Shown: positions 50,425 through 59,960, counted from the first letter of the stretch. The stretch is DNA of 64,000 nt from JANLVI01 sp031363915 (GCA_031363915.1 JANLVI010000001.1:52031-116030); one strand, 5' to 3'. A program made the numbers and translations. Notes: generated by a model from the letters alone, not told the origin.

Positions 50425-51411
50425 TTATTGCGGGCCGGGTGAGGCAGAAGCCGTTGGGCTTGCACTTGCTGGGGCCGACGCGGACGGGCTCGGGCTCGGT
50501 TCCGCTGACGGACTGCCGCTCGGTGAAGCAGACGGGCTGGCAGTCGGCGCGGTGCTCGGGCATGGAGATGCTGCGCTTCCTGAGGTGCTCGCCGTAATCG
50601 GACCCTTCACATCGAGCGAGGGTTGACCGTCCGCACCGAAGATGCGGATCCGCAGACGTAACGTCCCGCTCGGAATTGGAATCGTCAACGCCGATGAGAG
50701 CGCGCCCTCGAACCGAAAACGTGTCCCGGATTCGTCCTCGCCGTCCTGCGAGCGCAGTTCGATGAGAACGTGGGGCAGACTCGCGCCCGCCGGTGCGACC
50801 GTCAGGGACGAGCACGTGGCCGTTACCGTGAAGGGGAGGTTTGAGGGGAAGGCATTGGTCGTCGTTGTGACGGCCGTCGGGTTACCGTCTTTATCTTCCT
50901 CGATCGTCTCGGAGCTCGATCCCGGCGAGGGTGATTCGGATGGCGAGCCGCCGTTTGCAGGGTGTTCCGGTTGTGCGGTTACCGTGATCGATCCGTCGGG
51001 TTTCACCGTTACCGTTACGGCAGTACCGTCGTCGGCATCCGCCAAGACAACCGTGGCCTTCTTCGTGCCGGCGGTCACGACGACCGTCGCTCCACGCGGC
51101 ACTTCTGCACTAAACGTAAGCTTCGCGTGGCCGTTTGCATCCAGCGTTCCCGTTGCGACGTTCTTGTCGTGATACGTCACGGTAATTGGTGTGCCGTCTA
51201 AGCCTTTGGTTTGACGTCCGGCGCTGAGCGTCGTTGTCCCGGTGAAGCCGATATCCATCACGCGCGTCGGAATCGTCGGAACGAACGCAGATGCGGCGGC
51301 GGTTGGAACGGGCGCGTACGGAACCGCACTCGTTCGGCCGCCTCCGCCGCTGCAACCGACGAATGCGATCGCCGCAGTCGCGACGATCCCGATGCTGTAA
51401 CGATAGTTCAT
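50425..51411 (-). CDS. Lipoprotein with Ser/Pro/Ala-rich low-complexity tail
   Basis: 328 residues. The ATG 51411 has a GGGGGG tract 5 bases upstream (an in-frame start at 51432 is less likely). A lipobox is visible in IAFVGCSGGGG (Cys near residue 20). The body has beta-rich repeats (GTPITVTYHDKNVATGTLD, TVTVKPDGSITVTAQPEHPA). The last 50 residues are SPSASPSGSPSAEPSPSPSA-like, a flexible surface stalk. Function unknown; flanked by a remnant and a broken TonB receptor. Confidence 0.72.
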   Translation of the reverse strand: MNYRYSIGIVATAAIAFVGCSGGGGRTSAVPYAPVPTAAASAFVPTIPTRVMDIGFTGTTTLSAGRQTKGLDGTPITVTYHDKNVATGTLDANGHAKLTFSAEVPRGATVVVTAGTKKATVVLADADDGTAVTVTVKPDGSITVTAQPEHPANGGSPSESPSPGSSSETIEEDKDGNPTAVTTTTNAFPSNLPFTVTATCSSLTVAPAGASLPHVLIELRSQDGEDESGTRFRFEGALSSALTIPIPSGTLRLRIRIFGADGQPSLDVKGPITASTSGSAASPCPSTAPTASPSASPSGSPSAEPSPSPSASAPASASPTASASPGPQ

Positions 51412-51534
51412 AGAATCCCCCCGAGTGGACACCCGTAGTGCTGTTGACGTTGATGCTACGGATCGATCGTGAAGAATCGATGAAATATTTAGCTGTTCGT
51501 TTCGATTATGCGCGAGCTCACACCGCGCGATTGC

Positions 51535-53531
51535 CTAAAGTGGCGCGATCAGACGAAACGTTATCGCCGTCCCCGCGGCCCACTGCGAGGTATTGAATCC
51601 GTTGTTGAACTTGAGAAGATACTTGCGATTGGTGAGATTGGTCACGTCCAGACCCACCCCGAGACGATGCGCCGCCGGTTCTCGGCCGAGTGCCATATCG
51701 AACGTCAAATGTGGCAATAAACGGCCGCCCATACCGTCGAGGAATTGAACGGGGTAGCCCGTACCAAATTGCGGTTCGATCGTCGCGTAGTAGCCCGACG
51801 TTCCGAACCGACGCGTGGCGCCATTCATCGATAGCGTCTGATCGTGATCTTCGGGCTGGAAACCGCTTGCATTGACTGCGGCTAGTTGCGCCGGCGAAAT
51901 AATGAACGTGTCGCCATTGGTGCGCCGACCGTCGAGGCGCGCTTCGACGCCTTCATCGCGTCCGAGTGCCGAGTTATACACAGCATAGATCGGCGTGTTC
52001 GAAAATTGCGTTGTATCGAGAACGTTTGCGACGTTGCGGTGAAAGTAATTTACATAGCCGCGCAGATTGGCATCAAACGTGCGCGCAATCCCCATTTCGT
52101 AATACGAGTCGTGCTGAGGCTGCAGGTCGCATACCGGTAAGAAAACCCGGGCGTATTGAGCACGAGTGCGCTAGCGTCCCGGCGCGTGTCTTCGAGCGCG
52201 CGTGCTGCATAGTTTCGCCCATAGTAGAAATGCACGACGTTGCGCCGATCGGGGGCGAGGTTCACTTCGAGGCGCGGGCTGAGCTGATTCCCGCCGGTAA
52301 AGCCGGTCGATCGATCAGAACGAAGACCGCGCCGAACTGCGTTCCGTGGCGGCGCGTGTTGTCGGTGATATTGGTCGGACTTCCGGTCGTGATGAACGAG
52401 TCCGAACGAAAACGTTCGCCCGCGTAATCGACGCCCGCTTTGATGGCGTGGTGGTCGCTTGCATGGAAGTCGGCAAGACGGAGACCCGCGTAGCTTGCCG
52501 CGCGGTCCTCCCGCAAGGCCGCAAGGTTCCCCGGCGGGGCGCCGCTCGCATCGACCGTTGTCGCGAGGACGTCGTTTGCCACGTCACCTGCGTACACGAT
52601 GCGCGAAGTACCGATCCATGGTATCACTTGGAAAAATCCCTGACCGTCGCGCAAGGTATGCGTGAGTGCGAGGGACGCCGTACGGTCGTACTCACGCTGC
52701 ACGTCATCCGTCCCCGGTGCGCTGATAACCGGGTCGTTCGGATTGAACGTGGTGTTGGTCGCAATCTGGAATGCTGAATAGTTATTTGAGTAATTGAAGG
52801 CGAGCGTCGTATTCGTCGCAAGCGGTGTGAGCACGCGCAGAAACTGATCGGCGAGATTCGAGCGATCGTGATTCGGTACGAATGTTGGCGAGTCGAGCCC
52901 GCGGCTCGAACGCGCGTCGCTCGCGCCGACGAACACGCGCGCCGTGCCGAGCGCAAACGATTGCGCGAGTCGGAGCTCTGCTTCGCCGTAGCTGCCCGCT
53001 CCGCGGGTGAACGTTCCCGCCGCCCGCGCGCCAAGATCGCTTGGCCGTTTGGAAACGATGTTGACGACCGCGCCTTGACGCGTGCCGCCGAACTCGGCGG
53101 GAAACGCGCCGGTGAAGACTTCAATTGAATCGACGTTGCGCGATATTTTGCGAAACCGGCGTGCCGCTTGCCCCGCGCGATGTCGCGCTTACGCGACCGA
53201 TCACACGCGCTTCGGTTGTGACCGCAAGAGCCACGTTTGTGACCTCGTCGCTGCCGACGGAGATTTCGATCGGCGGTGCGGTCCGACCGTCGCCCATTTT
53301 TGCCGCCATGTGATAATCTCCAAACGGCACCCGGGAGAAAGCGAAGCCGCCGTCGCCCTTGGCATCCGCACCGAGTACGAGCGAGCCTCCCGCGAGCGTC
53401 ACGTGGGCGGCGACGGGCCGTCCATCGAGGGTGAGCGTCCCGCGAACGAAGCCGACGGTATCGGCTAAGGCGGGTGTTCCGAACGCAGCGAGAAGCGTCG
53501 AGGCGGCCAGCGCGACAAGACGACGAGACAT
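51535..53531 (-). pseudogene. TonB-dependent receptor pseudogene (plug deletion and two further frameshifts)
   Basis: The start is ATG 53531 with GGAGG upstream; an earlier ATG at 53582 overlaps the upstream stop. A signal peptide and regulatory-like domain (GFVRGTLTLDGRPVAAHVTL) run to SGTPVSQNIAQ. Then the frame breaks and the plug core is missing; the text resumes in another frame at ISRNVDSIEVFTGAFPAEFG and GTRQGAVVNIVSKRP. Two more breaks are seen: near 52300-52320 (before FTGGNQLSPRLEVNLAPDRR) and near 52160-52175 at GGGTTTTC (before LPVCDLQPQHDSYYEMG). The barrel end is intact in sequence (LTNRKYLLKFNNGF, ITFRLIAPL). Confidence 0.85.
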
Positions 53532-53578
53532 AAGATCCTCCAAAAAAGCGCGTAACGAATCGGCGGTCAGCCACCGGG

Positions 53579-54082
53579 TCATTTAACGCCGCGGGGTGGC
53601 AGCAAGCCGGCGACGATGCGGACGAACGCCACGCCGAGGTCGGCGAGGGCGAGGGCTAGAGCCCGAATTGCCAGCGTGAGTATGAATGAGACGGCGAGCA
53701 TGAGAGCGGCGGGGACGACCAATTCCGGGACGAGATCCCCGACCGGGCAGCAGCCCTCGAGCCGCTCGACTCTAAAATAGATGGTAACGGCGCTGGTTGA
53801 GATCGCGGCGGTGGTCGCGGCAACGGCGCCACGACCTGGCAGCAATTGCAGCAGGCGCCGATCCGCGATCGATCCGGAGGCAGACGTTTGGGACTCACGG
53901 GCGATCGGCCAGAGGGCTCCCACGGCAACGCCGATGAGCGCGAGTATGGCAAAGCCGACCAGGGCCTCATTTCCCTCGCCGCCCATCGCATGATCTTCTC
54001 CAAACCGAACCTGGTGTGCCAAGAGCGCACTCACGACGGCCAGGGGAAGGACCGCAACTCCTCTGCGGATGTCCATGGTCAT
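53579..54082 (-). CDS. Inner-membrane protein of unknown function upstream of the TonB pseudogene
   Basis: 167 residues from ATG 54082, preceded by GAGGAG. Hydrophobic segments lie at about 8-22, 38-60, 84-100, 118-142 and 144-160. No family recognised. The stop overlaps an ATG of the broken receptor (ATGA), the same small-membrane-protein/TonB-receptor layout as in the 49-51 kb region. Intact as read, although its downstream partner is not. Confidence 0.58.
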   Translation of the reverse strand: MTMDIRRGVAVLPLAVVSALLAHQVRFGEDHAMGGEGNEALVGFAILALIGVAVGALWPIARESQTSASGSIADRRLLQLLPGRGAVAATTAAISTSAVTIYFRVERLEGCCPVGDLVPELVVPAALMLAVSFILTLAIRALALALADLGVAFVRIVAGLLPPRGVK

Positions 54083-54199
54083 CGGGCTCCTCGACCCCGA
54101 GTCTCGTCCCCGGTCAGCCCGAGTCCTCGCAGGTGGGCGGTTCGCCGGGGTGCGAAGATTGCGCGCCCCCCAACCTGCTCCCGGAAAGATGTGGCTCCC

Positions 54200-54754
54200 G
54201 TGCCGACCCAGCGCGCCCCGTTTGAGTCTGCTGACACGGTCAATTTGATCGTGGCACTCCTCGTGCGCTTCCCGGAACTCTCGAGCTTGCGCTCGCGACC
54301 GGCGCTCGGAGCGATTACGCTTTCGTATGCCATTGCGGGCGCGCTTACGCTGGAGGAGCAGTCGGCGACGACCGCGTCGCTCGTCGACCACATTCGCGCG
54401 TTCCTCGACTTCGGCGACGAGGCGCTGCAGAAGCTCTCGGTCCGCTGCGAAGTGGATGAGACGCTCTCGTTCGTCCACGTCACGCGCGACGTGACGTCGT
54501 TCTCCCGTGAAGAACTTTCCTTACAAGTCGCGATTCTCACGGAACGCTTCCGCGAGCGGCTCGTCAAAAATGAGACACCCGACGAATCGATCGACGACGA
54601 TCCGGCCGCACGCGACGAGCTGGTGGAGTACGCGATCGACTCGATGCGCGATCCCGCGCAACAGAAGTCCGTCGTCGGCTTTCGCGAAGAGAAGCGTGTT
54701 TTAGTGTATTTTCTCAAAGCCGGCAAGAACGGCAAGGCTCGGGCGCGATCGTAA
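54200..54754 (+). CDS. Conserved-looking acidic protein of unknown function upstream of ymdB
   Basis: 184 residues from GTG 54200, the in-frame start best spaced from GGAAAG at 54183. Helical, acidic, with charged segments (EEQSATTASLVDHIRAFLDF, ETLSFVHVTRDVTSFSREEL) and a basic C-terminal tail. RNase Y usually precedes ymdB in Firmicutes and Deinococcus; this is not RNase Y (no KH or HD domain). Its TAA overlaps the YmdB frame as GTAA. Confidence 0.6.
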   Translation: MPTQRAPFESADTVNLIVALLVRFPELSSLRSRPALGAITLSYAIAGALTLEEQSATTASLVDHIRAFLDFGDEALQKLSVRCEVDETLSFVHVTRDVTSFSREELSLQVAILTERFRERLVKNETPDESIDDDPAARDELVEYAIDSMRDPAQQKSVVGFREEKRVLVYFLKAGKNGKARARS

Positions 54755-55548
54755 AATCCGCAATCAACGTTCTAATCATCGGCGACGTCATGGGGTCGCC
54801 GGGGCGGGACGTTCTCAAAACGCATCTTGCGCTCGCTCGCGAGCAGCATCATATCGACGCATGTCTTGCTAACGGCGAGAACGCTGCGGGCGGATTCGGG
54901 CTAACCGTTCAAACCGCCGATGAGATGTTCGCAGCCGGCGTCGACTTCATCACCAGCGGCAATCACATCTGGGACAAGAAAGAGTTTCGCCCGCATTTAG
55001 ATGAGACCGATCGCATCGTGCGGCCCGCGAACTATCCGCCGGGCTCGCCCGGTCGCGGCAGCGGCATCTTCGAAGTCGAGGGCGTCTTCATCGGCGTCCT
55101 CAACCTGATGGGCCGCGTCTTCATGCCGACAGTCGACGATCCGTTTCGCATCGGCAAGGAACTCGTCGAGGACCTGCGCGCGCAGACCGACATCATCTTC
55201 GTCGATGTCCACGCCGAGGCGACTTCCGAGAAGATGGCCCTCGGGCGCTTCTTCGACGGCAAAGTGTCGTGCGTGTACGGAACGCACACCCACGTCCAAA
55301 CTTCGGATGAGACAATCTTCAACGGAGGCACCGCCTACCTAACCGACGTCGGGATGACCGGTCCGTCCGACGGTGTGATCGGCATGGAGACGAAGGCTGT
55401 ATTAGATCGCTTCACGAGTGCGACCTCAGAGCGGTTCAGTGTGGTCAAAGAGGGCAATAAGCAGTTCTGTGCGGCTGTCGTATCGATCGATACGGCGAAC
55501 GGCCGGGCCCTCGACATCAAACGCATCAATCTCCGAGGCCTCGCATGA
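54751..55548 (+). CDS. ymdB: YmdB-family metallophosphoesterase (2',3'-cyclic nucleotide phosphodiesterase)
   Basis: About 265 residues. Metal-site motifs: LIIGDVMGSPGRD at the N-terminus, LANGENAAGGFGLT, ITSGNHIWDKKE, VDVHAEATSEK and YGTHTHVQTSDETI. The first canonical start, ATG 54790, falls after the conserved metal-ligand Asp of IGDV, so translation must begin upstream. The frame reads back through AINV to GTA 54751, which overlaps the preceding TAA as GTAA; ATC 54763 is another option. YmdB in B. subtilis affects biofilm and developmental decisions. Followed by spoVS (ATGA). Confidence 0.85.
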   Translation, partial: VKSAINVLIIGDVMGSPGRDVLKTHLALAREQHHIDACLANGENAAGGFGLTVQTADEMFAAGVDFITSGNHIWDKKEFRPHLDETDRIVRPANYPPGSPGRGSGIFEVEGVFIGVLNLMGRVFMPTVDDPFRIGKELVEDLRAQTDIIFVDVHAEATSEKMALGRFFDGKVSCVYGTHTHVQTSDETIFNGGTAYLTDVGMTGPSDGVIGMETKAVLDRFTSATSERFSVVKEGNKQFCAAVVSIDTANGRALDIKRINLRGLA

Positions 55549-55868
55549 CCGATCCCCCGAGGACGCCCGCGACGAGCGTCCTCAAAGTCTCCGCTCACTC
55601 GAATCCGAATTCCGTCGCCGGCGCTCTCGCCGGCGTTTTGCGCGAACGGCCAGGGGCGGAGCTCCAAGCAATCGGCGCTGGCGCGACGAACCAGGCGGTC
55701 AAAGCGATTGCAATCGCGCGTAGCTACCTGCGTTCGAGCGGCGTCGATCTCGTGTGCATCCCGGAATTCACCGACGTGGAAATCGAAGGCAACGTTCGTA
55801 CCGCGATCCGACTGCTCGTCGAACGACGCGCGCTCCCTCCGGCGCCTCCTGCGGGGGATCCGGTTTGA
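55545..55868 (+). CDS. spoVS: SpoVS-like (Alba-fold) protein
   Basis: 107 residues. The core LKVSAHSNPNSVAGALAGVL, then QAIGAGATNQAVKAIAIARS and GNVRTAIRLLVE matches stage V sporulation protein S, a small Alba-like nucleic-acid-binding protein also found in non-sporulating phyla. The N-terminus is slightly extended, and the C-terminal tail is Pro-rich. ATGA overlap with ymdB; TTGA overlap with the PHP gene. Confidence 0.92.
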   Translation: MTDPPRTPATSVLKVSAHSNPNSVAGALAGVLRERPGAELQAIGAGATNQAVKAIAIARSYLRSSGVDLVCIPEFTDVEIEGNVRTAIRLLVERRALPPAPPAGDPV

Positions 55869-56668
55869 TCGTCGACTTTCACAGCCATACCTTCGAGAGC
55901 GACGGGTCGCTCAGCCCCGCTGACTTGCTCGCCGCCATGCGCAAGCGCGGCGTGAGCATCTTTTCGATCACCGATCACGACACGATACAAGCATACGCGT
56001 CGATCGGCGAAGTCGAAGGAGTGCAGATCGTTCCGGGGATCGAGATCAACACGACTTGGCAGGGCAGCGAAGTCCACATTCTCGGATACGGCTTGCCGCT
56101 CGATGAGTCGCCGCTCACGGCTACATTAGAGAAGAACCGCGGCGAGCGTCGCGCGCGTGTCGAACGCATGGTCGCGGGTTTGACTCAGGCCGGCTATCCG
56201 GTCACATATGACGATGTCGTCGCCGAATCGAAAGGCGGCGTTTCGCTCGGGCGGCCGCACGTCGCCAAAGCCCTCATGCGCAAGAAATACATCAAAGATG
56301 TTGAGTCGGCGTTTCGCTCGCTGCTCGCGCGCGGCGGTCCGGGCTACCAGCCCTCTCTATATATAACGCCGTACGAGGCGATCGACGTAATCGCGCGAAG
56401 CGGCGGAGTGCCGGTGCTCGCGCATCCGGGTCGGCTCAAAGACGATGCCATCATCGATGACCTCGTGATGCGCGGACTGCAAGGCATCGAAGTATTCTAC
56501 GGCACGCACACGCCCTCACAAGTCTCGCGCTACCGCGGGATCGCGGCACGCCACGGCCTCGTCATGACCGCGGGGTCCGATTTCCATGACATTCGCTACA
56601 ATGCGAAGGGCGTGGGTATGGATGTTGACGAGGACGACCTGCGCCCATTCCTCGAACTCGTCGCTTAG
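55865..56668 (+). CDS. PHP-domain phosphoesterase
   Basis: 267 residues from TTG 55865 (TTGA overlap with spoVS). PHP motifs: VDFHSHTFESDGSLSP, FSITDHDTIQAY, GIEINTTWQGSEVHILGY, PVLAHPGRL and MTAGSDFHDIRYNAKGVGM. These trinuclear-metal enzymes (YciV/TrpH-like) hydrolyse nucleotide phosphates such as 3',5'-nucleoside bisphosphates or RNA 5' ends. The link with YmdB suggests joint nucleotide or RNA turnover (inference). Confidence 0.88.
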   Translation: MIVDFHSHTFESDGSLSPADLLAAMRKRGVSIFSITDHDTIQAYASIGEVEGVQIVPGIEINTTWQGSEVHILGYGLPLDESPLTATLEKNRGERRARVERMVAGLTQAGYPVTYDDVVAESKGGVSLGRPHVAKALMRKKYIKDVESAFRSLLARGGPGYQPSLYITPYEAIDVIARSGGVPVLAHPGRLKDDAIIDDLVMRGLQGIEVFYGTHTPSQVSRYRGIAARHGLVMTAGSDFHDIRYNAKGVGMDVDEDDLRPFLELVA

Positions 56669-56695
56669 CACATCTCTTTAAGGAAGCAGCACACC

Positions 56696-56935
56696 ATGAC
56701 CGATCAAGAAGTCCACCCGTACATCGGAAAAGCGGTGCGCGTCACCCTCGCCGACGGCCGTATTCTCGCCGGGACCTTACATCTCGATGACGGCCACGGG
56801 CACGGCCACGCGCACTACGCCGTCGTCTCCGACCCGATTCAAAAGGGCGGCGAAAAAGTCATGGAGATGATTCACGGCGCATCGCCGATCGCCCAAATCG
56901 AAGACGCCTCAAACGATCCGGCCGCGATTGAGTAA
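56696..56935 (+). CDS. Small protein of unknown function
   Basis: 79 residues. YIGKAVRVTLADGRILAGTL has the strand pattern of an Sm-like/small beta domain. It is followed by a His/Gly-rich loop (DDGHGHGHAHYAVVS) and an acidic tail. AAGGAAGC lies about 8 bases upstream of the ATG. It overlaps the S9 peptidase gene by 8 bases, implying coupling. Confidence 0.6.
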   Translation: MTDQEVHPYIGKAVRVTLADGRILAGTLHLDDGHGHGHAHYAVVSDPIQKGGEKVMEMIHGASPIAQIEDASNDPAAIE

Positions 56936-58916
56936 ACCACGCTCTTGGATAGTGGCCGCGGCGTTTGCCGCGGTCGCCGCCCTTCCGGTCAACGCCGCTT
57001 CGCCGGCGATCGACGAAACGCAAGTCGCGCTCGCAAAGATCCACCAGTTCAGTAACGTCACAATCAGCCCCGACGGCAAACGCGTCGCCTACCATGAGAG
57101 CTACGACACGATCGGACCCGATGGCAAACCGCAGAAACGCTCGGCACTCTTTATCAGAGATGCCGATGCTTCCACGCCCTCCGTTCGGGTGAGTGCGTGT
57201 GCGAGTGCCGATGCGGTCTGCACGGAATCGGGATTCGTGTGGGCTCCCGATGGCGTGCGCTACGCGTTTCTCTCGGCGGAACCTAAAGGCGAACAAGCGC
57301 AGATATACATCGGCGGCGACGGTGCGGCACCGCACAAGGTCACCGATATCAAAGGCGATCTGCACGACGTGCGTTGGTCGCCCGACGGCAAGTCACTCGC
57401 GTTTCTTTTTATCCCCGATGCACAAAAACCGGCTGGCGCGCTTGCTGCTTACGCGCGCGATGCTGGCGTTGTCGGTGAAAAAATCGACGAACAGCGCATT
57501 GCGCTGCTCGCCGTCGACGCTGGTACGCTGCGCCTGGTGTCGCCCGGCGATCGCTTCATTTATGAATATGACTGGTCGCCCGACGGGACGAAGTTTGCCG
57601 CGACCGCCGCCAAAGGCGACGGCGATGCAAACTGGTGGGTGGCCGATCTCGAATCGATCGACGCGCGCACCGGAACGGCGCGTTCGATCCACCATCCGGC
57701 CCTGCAGATCGCCTCGCCGCGCTTTTCGGCCGACGGCAAATCGATCGCGTACATCGGCGGCATCATGTCGGACTTCGGCTCGACGGGCGGCGATCTGTTC
57801 GTGGTGCCCGCAAGCGGAGGTCCCGCTGTCGACGTCACACCGCGTATTAAAGCTTCGGTCACGTCGTTTACGTGGAATCGCCGTTCGGATCGCATCACGT
57901 TCACCGAACTCATCGGCGGCAATATGGCGATCGCGGATCTCGACGTCCTCTCGAAATCCGCGACGACGCGCTGGACGGCGGCAGAAAATATCGGCGCGAA
58001 CGCCGATGCGGCCGTGAGTCTCTCGCGCGACGGATCGATCTCGGCGCTCTCGCGTCAATCGTACGATTTACCGCCCGAAGTTTACGCGGGTCCGATCGGA
58101 ATGTGGCGCGCGCTCACCAATTCGAATCTCACCGTGCGTCCCGCGTGGGGCGTCGCCAAGAACGTCGATTGGAAGAGCGATGCCTTCAGCGTGCAAGGCT
58201 GGCTCCTCTATCCCAAAGACTACAACGCAGCGCAGCGTTATCCCATGATCACGCTCGTTCACGGTGGTCCCTCCGCCGCGACGCGTGCGAGTTTCCCGGC
58301 CGCCGTATCGGGCCTGCTCGCATCGCAAGGCTACTTTGTCTTCATGCCCAATCCGCGCGGGAGTTACGGTCAGGGCGAAGCGTTTACGCGCGGCAACGTG
58401 CGTGACTTCGGCGGCGGCGATCTGCGCGATATTCTTGCCGGCGTGAAAGCCGCCGAAAAAATCGCACCGATCGACGATGCGCGAGTTGGCATCTATGGCT
58501 GGAGTTACGGCGGCTATATGACTATGTTTGCGATCACGCAGACGCAACGGTTCAAAGCGGCTGTCGCCGGCGCGGGCATCGCGAACTGGCAGAGCTACTA
58601 CGGACAGAACCGGATCGACACATGGATGCTGCCGTTCTTTGGCTCATCGGTCTATATCGATCCGCCGGTGTATGCGAAGAGTTCGCCGATCACGTTCATC
58701 AAAAACGTGAAGACGCCGACGCTTGTACTCCACGGCGAACGCGACTCCGAAGTTCCGGCCGCGCAGGGCTACGAATTTTGGCGCGCGCTCAAAGCGTTTG
58801 ACGTGCCGACGCAGCTCGTGATCTACCCGGATGAAGGCCACGGATTCCAGAAAATTGAGGACCAGCGCGACCGCGATAAGCGGATCGTCGGTTGGTTCGA
58901 TCAGTATCTCAAATAG
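56928..58916 (+). CDS. Exported S9-family prolyl oligopeptidase-like serine peptidase
   Basis: 662 residues. TTG 56928 starts a signal peptide (SWIVAAAFAAVAALP). An N-terminal beta-propeller with WD-like repeats (SPDGKRVAY, WSPDGKSLAF, WSPDGTKFA, FSADGKSIAYIGG) precedes the alpha/beta hydrolase (about 400-660). The nucleophile is in GIYGWSYGGYMT, Asp in LHGERDSEVPAAQ and His in PDEGHGFQK. This is the DPP-IV/acylaminoacyl-peptidase layout. Probably periplasmic peptide degradation. Confidence 0.9.
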   Translation: MSKPRSWIVAAAFAAVAALPVNAASPAIDETQVALAKIHQFSNVTISPDGKRVAYHESYDTIGPDGKPQKRSALFIRDADASTPSVRVSACASADAVCTESGFVWAPDGVRYAFLSAEPKGEQAQIYIGGDGAAPHKVTDIKGDLHDVRWSPDGKSLAFLFIPDAQKPAGALAAYARDAGVVGEKIDEQRIALLAVDAGTLRLVSPGDRFIYEYDWSPDGTKFAATAAKGDGDANWWVADLESIDARTGTARSIHHPALQIASPRFSADGKSIAYIGGIMSDFGSTGGDLFVVPASGGPAVDVTPRIKASVTSFTWNRRSDRITFTELIGGNMAIADLDVLSKSATTRWTAAENIGANADAAVSLSRDGSISALSRQSYDLPPEVYAGPIGMWRALTNSNLTVRPAWGVAKNVDWKSDAFSVQGWLLYPKDYNAAQRYPMITLVHGGPSAATRASFPAAVSGLLASQGYFVFMPNPRGSYGQGEAFTRGNVRDFGGGDLRDILAGVKAAEKIAPIDDARVGIYGWSYGGYMTMFAITQTQRFKAAVAGAGIANWQSYYGQNRIDTWMLPFFGSSVYIDPPVYAKSSPITFIKNVKTPTLVLHGERDSEVPAAQGYEFWRALKAFDVPTQLVIYPDEGHGFQKIEDQRDRDKRIVGWFDQYLK

Positions 58917-58961
58917 CTGAAAATGTTCGTCTTTTTCGGCTAGAGGTGGTACTTTGAGAGC

Positions 58962-59339
58962 ATGATCCGCAATCTTGCGTTAATCCTGGCGCTATTTCTG
59001 GGGCTTTCGGCGTCAACCCAAGCCGCGCAGAAGAACTACTTGAGCCTGGAGTCGGGCGGCTCGTTCTCTGTGAGGGGCGCGTCCATCGCTGGCGGTTCAC
59101 CGGCGAGCATCATCACGCTCCGCTGCGAACCGAAGGTTTGCGGGTCGTCGTTTTCGGATTGGTTTGCCAAAAACCGCGTCTTCACGCGCGGCCAACTCGT
59201 ATACAACGGCCAGTCGATTACGCTTGAGGACGTGCGATTCTTCGAATTGCGTAGCACGACCGGCTCGATCGAAGTCGTCCTGCACGTCACGCGCGTCAAT
59301 CAGACCGGTGTCCAGAACGGGATCGACGCGCAGTTCTAG
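58962..59339 (+). CDS. Secreted protein of unknown function
   Basis: 125 residues with a signal peptide (MIRNLALILALFLGLSAS, cleavage after TQA). The mature part is beta-rich with two Cys (LRCEPKVCGSSF) that could form a disulfide and a segment VRFFELRSTTGSIEVVLHVTR. No family recognised. Convergent with the cyclodeaminase gene, with 3 bases between the stops. Confidence 0.65.
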   Translation: MIRNLALILALFLGLSASTQAAQKNYLSLESGGSFSVRGASIAGGSPASIITLRCEPKVCGSSFSDWFAKNRVFTRGQLVYNGQSITLEDVRFFELRSTTGSIEVVLHVTRVNQTGVQNGIDAQF

Positions 59340-59342
59340 CTG

Positions 59343-59960
59343 CTAACGAATCGCGGCGTTGACACGGTCGCGGACGCGCGCCGCGATCGCCGGAACGTCG
59401 CGCTCGGCGTCGTCGAGCACACGCGCATGCTGGGCGACGAGTTCGGCGTTCTTGAGGTATTTGTGGTTCGCGCGCACGTTGAGGGCGCTTGCGTCGATGG
59501 CGGCGATTGCGAAATCCGCCGCGCAGCCCAGATCGCTTGCGAGGTTTGCGTTCTCGAGATCGAGCGCGCGTGCGCTGAGTGCGAGGAGCTGTATGCCCAC
59601 GCGCACTGCCGCGAGCGGCGCCGCGGCTGCTTGGGCGAGCGCTTCTTGCACGCGCGCCGTTCGCGCCGTTTTTTCATCGTCCGTCGACCGCGGTAACGCC
59701 ATCGCCGCGACAACTGCCCCGTACGCATTCTCATCGAGCGTGCGCGCTTCGAGGAACCGCGCGCGTAGGGCGTCAGCCTCGGCGATGCAGGCATCGGCCA
59801 GGGCATGACGCTCGCTTTGCTTGGAGCTCTCGCGAGTGATTTTGGCCACCATCGCCACGAGGGAGGCCCCCATCGCACCGCACAGGGCCGCCGCGCTGCC
59901 GCCGCCGGGTATTGGCGCGGAGGATGCCAGCCGATTGAGGTAATCATCGAAGTCGAGCAC
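59343..59960 (-). CDS. Formiminotetrahydrofolate cyclodeaminase-family protein
   Basis: About 205 residues from GTG 59960 (an ATG at 60044 gives a longer, unconserved-looking leader). The signature ASSAPIPGGGSAAALCGAMG near residue 12 and MVAKITRES, followed by an all-helical body, match the FTCD cyclodeaminase/FchA family, which makes methenyl-THF from formimino-THF. Other members lack proven activity. Divergent from ahcY; a one-carbon link with the methyl-cycle genes is plausible. Confidence 0.8.
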   Translation of the reverse strand: MLDFDDYLNRLASSAPIPGGGSAAALCGAMGASLVAMVAKITRESSKQSERHALADACIAEADALRARFLEARTLDENAYGAVVAAMALPRSTDDEKTARTARVQEALAQAAAAPLAAVRVGIQLLALSARALDLENANLASDLGCAADFAIAAIDASALNVRANHKYLKNAELVAQHARVLDDAERDVPAIAARVRDRVNAAIR

